From: JAGLTZ01 sp964637695
GTDB lineage: Bacteria; Blakebacterota; Blakebacteria; Blakebacterales; Blakebacteraceae
Assembly: GCA_964637695.1 (NCBI GenBank)
Contig: CAZWVF010000004.1
Coordinates: forward strand, 1-64,000
DNA: 64,000 bases
Direction of reading: 5' to 3'
The number at the start of each line of letters is the position of its first letter. Position 1 is the stretch's first letter. Of the stretch, positions 60,042 to 64,000 are shown one piece after another. The position numbers and the translations under genes are program-made. The notes below the pieces were generated by a model, which worked only from the letters and a program-made list of their open reading frames with translations, was not told the origin of the DNA and did no database searches.

Positions 60042-62691
60042 GATAGTGTGCTGATCCTTCTCCTTCTTCCTTTTCCGCTTCTTCGTATTTCTCATAGTTC
60101 ATTACATAGCGGTCGAGCCACGCAACCCAGCGCGCCCACAGGTCGAGGGTTGTCTCCAGCGTTGCAGGCCCGTGATCTTCATAGGGGTACATGTAGAGAG
60201 AAGCTGTCTTGCCCAGAACGTTGAGCGCATGGAACATCTTCGGTGCATGGAAGGGAGCCGTACCGGTGTTCTGGTCATCCTGGCCGTGGTACATCAGGAG
60301 TGCACCATTCAGCTCATTTGCCCAGAGCAGGGGAGACATCCTGAGGTAGACCTCCCTGCCCTCCCACAGCTCGCGGCGCTCCGACTGGAATCCTGCAGGA
60401 GTGAGCAGCCTGTTGTAGTTGCCGTCCCCTGCGATCCCAGCCCTGAAGAAGGGTGTATGGATCAGCGCGTTGGCTGTACCGAAGGCTCCATAGCTGTGAC
60501 CACCGATCGCCAGTTTGTCCGTATTTATAATCTCCATCTTGTCGAGCGCGTCGATGACGGCGTAAAGGTTGTTGCGCAGATCGCCCGTATAATTGTCGTT
60601 CATGGCGCCAGACTCTCCCATGATGGGACAGTCCGGTTCGATCACCGCGTAGCCGAGCACCGTCAGGATCTGCATCGAACGGGTGCTGACCCTCGGGAAG
60701 GAATTGATATTCGTTGTTCGGGATCTTTCGTCCAGCTGTTTCTGGCTGGTGTACTCACGCGGGTAGAACCAGAACATGGCCGCCAATCTGGTTCCATCCT
60801 GGTAGCCCGGCGGCAGCGTGATGTTCACCCAGAATTCTATGCCATCGGCACGTGTAACGCGGACCCGCTTCCTTATGCAATTGGTGATCTCCGGCGAATG
60901 ATCGACGTTGTTCGTGAGCTTTCGCAGATCCCCGCTCTGCACGTTGATCAGCCAGGAGTCGGGCACCATCGCAGGAGACTGGCGGGAGATGATCAGAGTG
61001 TTCAGATCGTCGTCCATCACCTGCTGTACATTCTCGTAGACATCCTCTGCGCTCTGCCAGATCCGCTCCTTCTCACCAGTCCTGATCTCCACCCTGTCAA
61101 TGAAGGGCCGGGGTGCCTCCTCCTGCCAGTTCTCCGAATACTGGGTACCTGAGAGATAGACATAGTTGCCGTCGCTTGAGATGCGCACCACCGAGGGTCC
61201 CATCGGACCCCTCCTGGTCATCAGTCGTCCGGGATTCTCGTAGAAATCTTTCCCGTCATATTCATAGATCGTGTACCTGGTCCCGGGATCGTCCAGGTAG
61301 ACTGCATAGAGGTGTCCTGTTCCACCCCCTCCCCTGCCCCGTCCGCGTCCTGGAGCCGCACCACCTGCCTGTCCGCCGCTGTCGACGGGCTCCACGATAA
61401 AGAGAACCCGGCAGTCCTCCGAATACTGGACGCTGCTCATCCTGGTATCAGACTCAAAGATGACAGTTGTGCTGGTGCTGTCGAAAGGTGCAAGCCACTG
61501 CATTACCCTGTCCCTGCGCGGCTCTTCTTCCTCTTCTTCCCCTTCTTCCTCCTGCTCTTCACCTCCCTTCTTTCCGGCACGGGGCTCCTGCTGCAGGAAA
61601 CTCATGCCGACACCATCGGGCCTCCACGACAGGTTCCTCCTGTCATTGCTGCCGCTCTGTCCGCCTCCCGGGCCTCCACCACCCCCGGCACCACTTATAC
61701 CCGTGCGCAGTTCCCTCTCAGAAAGCTCCGCCAGAACGTTGCCATCTGCATCCCAGATCTCCTCGACGCTTCCAAAATTGCTGACCGGTACTATGTAGGA
61801 AAATGGTTTCCGACGCGTGGTGACTCTCATGTACTGACCGTCGGGAGCCATGTCGAGACCCGTCAGCATGCCTGCCTCCCCTATAGTCTGAACCCTGCGG
61901 TTGTTGACGTCGATAAGGGCCAGCTGACCTGTTGTGTAGTACTCCAGCAGATCCTTTTCATGCTCGTTCTCCAGGAGACTTGCATAAACCCGCAGGCTGT
62001 TCTCACCCTCTTCGGTAAGCCTCACCATGGGTGAAGCAGGTACGGCAGGTGCTTCGGGAGGATCATCACGGTCTTCAGGCACAAGAACTGTGAGGATCCT
62101 GCTTCCATCTGCGGTCCATTCGAAAGAACCGACACCGGTGGTCATCACCGGATTGCGGCGTGGTGTGAGCTGCCGCGAGCGGCCCGATGCCACATTGTAT
62201 GTATAGATATGTGTCGCATCCTCGAAGTGCGCGAAAAAGGCTATCATCGACCCGTCTGGTGACCATGATGGACTGCTCGTTCTCGCTCCGCGCGGAGGAT
62301 CGACCTTTACCCTTCTTCCCGTTTCCCACTCTATAAGCTCGAATCCGACCTGTGCCCGTGTAGTATTGCTGCGGTTGCGGTTGGACGCAGGATCGATCTG
62401 AACACCGCCCAGCCTGTAAAAGGGCTTTGTGAAGGCGCTCATCGGCGGTAGTCCATCGCTCAAAGTGCGAAGGAAGTACCTGCCATCGGCGCTCATGTTG
62501 CTCAGCGATACGTTCTGATGACGGGGGGCCAGTACGATTCCAGCAATCTCCTCAGGTGGCCGGAGAAATGTCTCGGCCGCCAGGATCTCGTCCACTGTTT
62601 CCTGTGCAGATACCGGCAGACTGGAAAGGGCCAGCAGCAGAACCGCAGGGATGAACCTTCGGATGTTATGGATTGGGAGCAGGACGTTCAT
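60025..62691 (-). CDS. Secreted prolyl oligopeptidase-family (S9) peptidase
   Basis: An exported 888-residue S9 peptidase: signal peptide (about 1-29), a beta-propeller (about 40-600) and an alpha/beta-hydrolase domain (about 620-870). The catalytic Ser is in GGHSYGA (about residue 733), with the acid in HGQDDQNTG and the His in YEDHGPATLE near the C-terminus. The propeller carries unusual low-complexity inserts: a glycine run (GAGGGGGPGGG), an acidic run (EEEGEEEEEE) and an RG-rich stretch (GRGRGRGGGG). It probably digests imported or environmental peptides alongside the M28 peptidase. It lies 68 bases after the epimerase gene. Confidence 0.93.
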   Translation of the reverse strand: MNVLLPIHNIRRFIPAVLLLALSSLPVSAQETVDEILAAETFLRPPEEIAGIVLAPRHQNVSLSNMSADGRYFLRTLSDGLPPMSAFTKPFYRLGGVQIDPASNRNRSNTTRAQVGFELIEWETGRRVKVDPPRGARTSSPSWSPDGSMIAFFAHFEDATHIYTYNVASGRSRQLTPRRNPVMTTGVGSFEWTADGSRILTVLVPEDRDDPPEAPAVPASPMVRLTEEGENSLRVYASLLENEHEKDLLEYYTTGQLALIDVNNRRVQTIGEAGMLTGLDMAPDGQYMRVTTRRKPFSYIVPVSNFGSVEEIWDADGNVLAELSERELRTGISGAGGGGGPGGGQSGSNDRRNLSWRPDGVGMSFLQQEPRAGKKGGEEQEEEGEEEEEEPRRDRVMQWLAPFDSTSTTVIFESDTRMSSVQYSEDCRVLFIVEPVDSGGQAGGAAPGRGRGRGGGGTGHLYAVYLDDPGTRYTIYEYDGKDFYENPGRLMTRRGPMGPSVVRISSDGNYVYLSGTQYSENWQEEAPRPFIDRVEIRTGEKERIWQSAEDVYENVQQVMDDDLNTLIISRQSPAMVPDSWLINVQSGDLRKLTNNVDHSPEITNCIRKRVRVTRADGIEFWVNITLPPGYQDGTRLAAMFWFYPREYTSQKQLDERSRTTNINSFPRVSTRSMQILTVLGYAVIEPDCPIMGESGAMNDNYTGDLRNNLYAVIDALDKMEIINTDKLAIGGHSYGAFGTANALIHTPFFRAGIAGDGNYNRLLTPAGFQSERRELWEGREVYLRMSPLLWANELNGALLMYHGQDDQNTGTAPFHAPKMFHALNVLGKTASLYMYPYEDHGPATLETTLDLWARWVAWLDRYVMNYEKYEEAEKEEGEGSAHYRDEPW

Positions 62692-62759
62692 TAAGAGCTC
62701 TCCTTGCTGTGTTTTCCCGGGTCTCTCCGCAGAGAGAGGAGCAGAAGGCAGGGGCCAGT

Positions 62760-63740
62760 TTATATCAAGCCCTGTCTCCTATACCAGTCTATTGATATCT
62801 CTATCCCTTTATTCAGATCAATTTCGGTGGAAAAGCCCAGATCCCTCTCTGCTTTCGATCCATCATAGAGCCAGTATGTGTCCCTCAGATCTCTCAATTG
62901 CTGTCTTGTCAGAAGCGGATCGCTCCTGGTCACCACCGCAGCTGCTTCCATCAGTGAAGCGATGGTGAAGAGTACGGGATAAGGCAGAGGCAGCAGAAAA
63001 CCGGAGATTCCAAGGTGCTCTGCGATCGCGTCGGGTATTTCCCGCCACGAATAGAGAGCGGGATCGGTCAGGTAATAAACTGAACCGGCTGCTCTATCGC
63101 TGGTGGCAGCAAGTTCTATCCCGCGGACCAGATCGCTTACGTAGCAGACACTGGTCTGCCTGTCACCATTCCCCAGCAGCGGTTTGATCCGGCTCTTTAC
63201 CAGTTTGATTGCCGAGAGAAGATCCTCCTGGCGGGGACCGAGGATGTTGGGAGGACGGATGATCACCCAGGGGATCTCTGTCAGGACTTCCTGAACCGCC
63301 CCTTCGCCCATCAACTTGGTCCTGCCGTAATCGGATGCCGGCCGGCATTCATCCTCCTCGGTCTGTACGGCAGGTGTCCCGGCAGGCCCGGCGGCCGAAA
63401 TGCTGGAAACATGGACAAATCTCATCAGTTCCGGAGATACTTCAGCACAGGCCTCGACCAGGTTTTTCGTGCCGAGGTAATTGGCCTCGTGGTACCCCTG
63501 CCAGTCGGGCGACCTGATCCTGCCTGCCAGATGGAAAATGTAGTCGCAGCCTTTTACTGCTGGAGAGAGGGAATCCCGCTGTCGGCAGTCACCATAGCGA
63601 AATTCCACATCCAGATCCTCAATCCATCTGAGATTGCTGGTTTCTCGTACCAGGCAGGCGACCTGATAGCCCCTATCGAGCAGCAGTTCGACCAGGTGGC
63701 TTCCTATAAAGCCGTTTCCCCCCGTTACCAGGGCCCTCAT
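62760..63740 (-). CDS. NAD-dependent epimerase/dehydratase family protein
   Basis: A 326-residue extended short-chain dehydrogenase. Seen: ALVTGGNGFIGSHLVELLL (NAD site), FHLAGRI, HVSSISAAGP, YGRTKLMGE (the Y-x3-K catalytic pair) and IIRPPNILGPRQED. It resembles hydroxysteroid- or nucleoside-sugar-type epimerases; the substrate is not determined. The ATG at 63740 is supported by the TGATG junction with the upstream gene. Its C-terminus is clearly related to the partial gene upstream, so the two are tandem paralogues. Confidence 0.9.
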   Translation of the reverse strand: MRALVTGGNGFIGSHLVELLLDRGYQVACLVRETSNLRWIEDLDVEFRYGDCRQRDSLSPAVKGCDYIFHLAGRIRSPDWQGYHEANYLGTKNLVEACAEVSPELMRFVHVSSISAAGPAGTPAVQTEEDECRPASDYGRTKLMGEGAVQEVLTEIPWVIIRPPNILGPRQEDLLSAIKLVKSRIKPLLGNGDRQTSVCYVSDLVRGIELAATSDRAAGSVYYLTDPALYSWREIPDAIAEHLGISGFLLPLPYPVLFTIASLMEAAAVVTRSDPLLTRQQLRDLRDTYWLYDGSKAERDLGFSTEIDLNKGIEISIDWYRRQGLI

Positions 63741-64000
63741 CAAACCCACCCCTGCTTTCTGTACCATTCCACCGTTTCCCTGGCACCTTCACTTAGTTCG
63801 TATCCGGTTTCATAGCCCAGATCCCTTGCGACCGCTGAAGTGTCGTACATCCAGTACCGGTGGCGCATATCTGACATCCGCCTGAGGTCGAGCAGCGGTA
63901 TGGTGCGAGTGATCTTTCCGAACAGTTGAAGAATCATACCGGCTCCGAAAAGAAGGGGTATCGATACCGGGATGCTCAGCATCCGTCCACCAAATGCCTT
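63740..64000 (-). CDS. Epimerase/dehydratase family protein, 5'-truncated by the window
   Basis: C-terminal 86 residues of a gene whose start lies beyond the window edge; the frame is open through 64000. The segment MRHRYWMYDTSAVARDLGYETGY and the closing EWYRKQGWV correspond closely to LRDTYWLYDGSKAERDLGF and DWYRRQGLI of the next gene. It is therefore the end of a tandem paralogue sharing the NAD-dependent epimerase fold. Stop and next start overlap as TGATG. Confidence 0.85.
   Translation of the reverse strand, partial: KAFGGRMLSIPVSIPLLFGAGMILQLFGKITRTIPLLDLRRMSDMRHRYWMYDTSAVARDLGYETGYELSEGARETVEWYRKQGWV

Noticed and set aside
1..64000. tRNA, rRNA, CRISPR arrays, insertion sequences or prophage genes
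   Set aside because: All intergenic regions were read by eye and none shows cloverleaf-like sequence, regular spaced repeats, transposase motifs or terminal inverted repeats. A dedicated tRNA scan would settle the tRNA point.

Overview
The window looks like a scaffold from a Gram-negative (diderm) bacterium, probably metagenome-assembled. It contains two runs of exactly 100 N (45692-45791 and 51728-51827). Lipoprotein signal peptides, outer-membrane barrel-like proteins, a type IV pilin-like protein and many Shine-Dalgarno-led genes support a diderm. Base composition is moderately GC-rich. The eukaryote-type citrate synthase, the secreted propeller-peptidases and the HEAT-cyclophilin lipoprotein suggest the FCB-type candidate phyla, but nothing here fixes the lineage and I hold this weakly. 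No rRNA, tRNA, CRISPR array or insertion sequence was recognised.

Layout. 0.1-6.5 kb: heterodimeric ABC exporter and a secreted M28 peptidase. 6.5-11.4 kb: cytochrome bd oxidase (cydAB), dprA and obg. 11.5-18.5 kb: amidohydrolase lipoprotein, a degenerate M61-like protein, DNA polymerase X, an outer-membrane protein and a lone pilin. 18.5-22.1 kb: seven-iron ferredoxin, metallo-hydrolase, thioredoxin reductase, universal stress protein and a short SelW-like selenoprotein gene with an in-frame UGA. 22.1-29.5 kb: metH, citrate synthase, lipoamide dehydrogenase and lipoyl synthase. 29.5-35.7 kb: methyltransferase, PHP phosphoesterase, an NtrC-type two-component pair and a glyoxalase-II-like hydrolase. 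35.7-45.2 kb: FakA-FakB-like fusion, TPR protein, acyltransferase, two unknown secreted proteins, cobalamin adenosyltransferase, HD-GYP phosphodiesterase and a flippase-like membrane protein. 45.6-51.9 kb: a four-gene redox operon. 51.9-64 kb: GDPD, enoyl-CoA hydratase, HEAT-cyclophilin, cyanophycinase-like peptidase, AbgT and EamA transporters, FAH hydrolase, prolyl oligopeptidase and two sugar-epimerase-like genes, the last cut by the window end.

Two items stand out. (1) 21899-22132 is a 77-residue Rdx/SelW-family protein with a CxxU motif encoded by UGA. It has a strong Shine-Dalgarno and a hairpin with a GG-containing loop just downstream of the UGA that resembles a bacterial SECIS; standard gene calling would miss it. 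(2) The operon 45650-51720 joins a NuoE-like subunit, a NuoF-GltD fusion, a HoxU/NuoG-like Fe-S subunit with an extra cysteine-rich tail, and a stand-alone glutamate-synthase-like FMN protein. That last protein lacks the glutaminase domain and the usual 3Fe-4S motif. Its parts predict both NADH- and NADPH-type flavin sites linked by Fe-S wires, consistent with a flavin-based electron-bifurcating or transhydrogenating complex of unknown substrate.

Metabolic picture (inference): aerobic or microaerobic respiration through cytochrome bd alongside anaerobe-style redox enzymes, a TCA cycle with lipoylated dehydrogenases, B12-dependent metabolism (MetH and adenosyltransferase), and heavy investment in secreted peptidases and peptide uptake. 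The second N gap is an assembly artefact: the 55 bases before it are repeated exactly after it.
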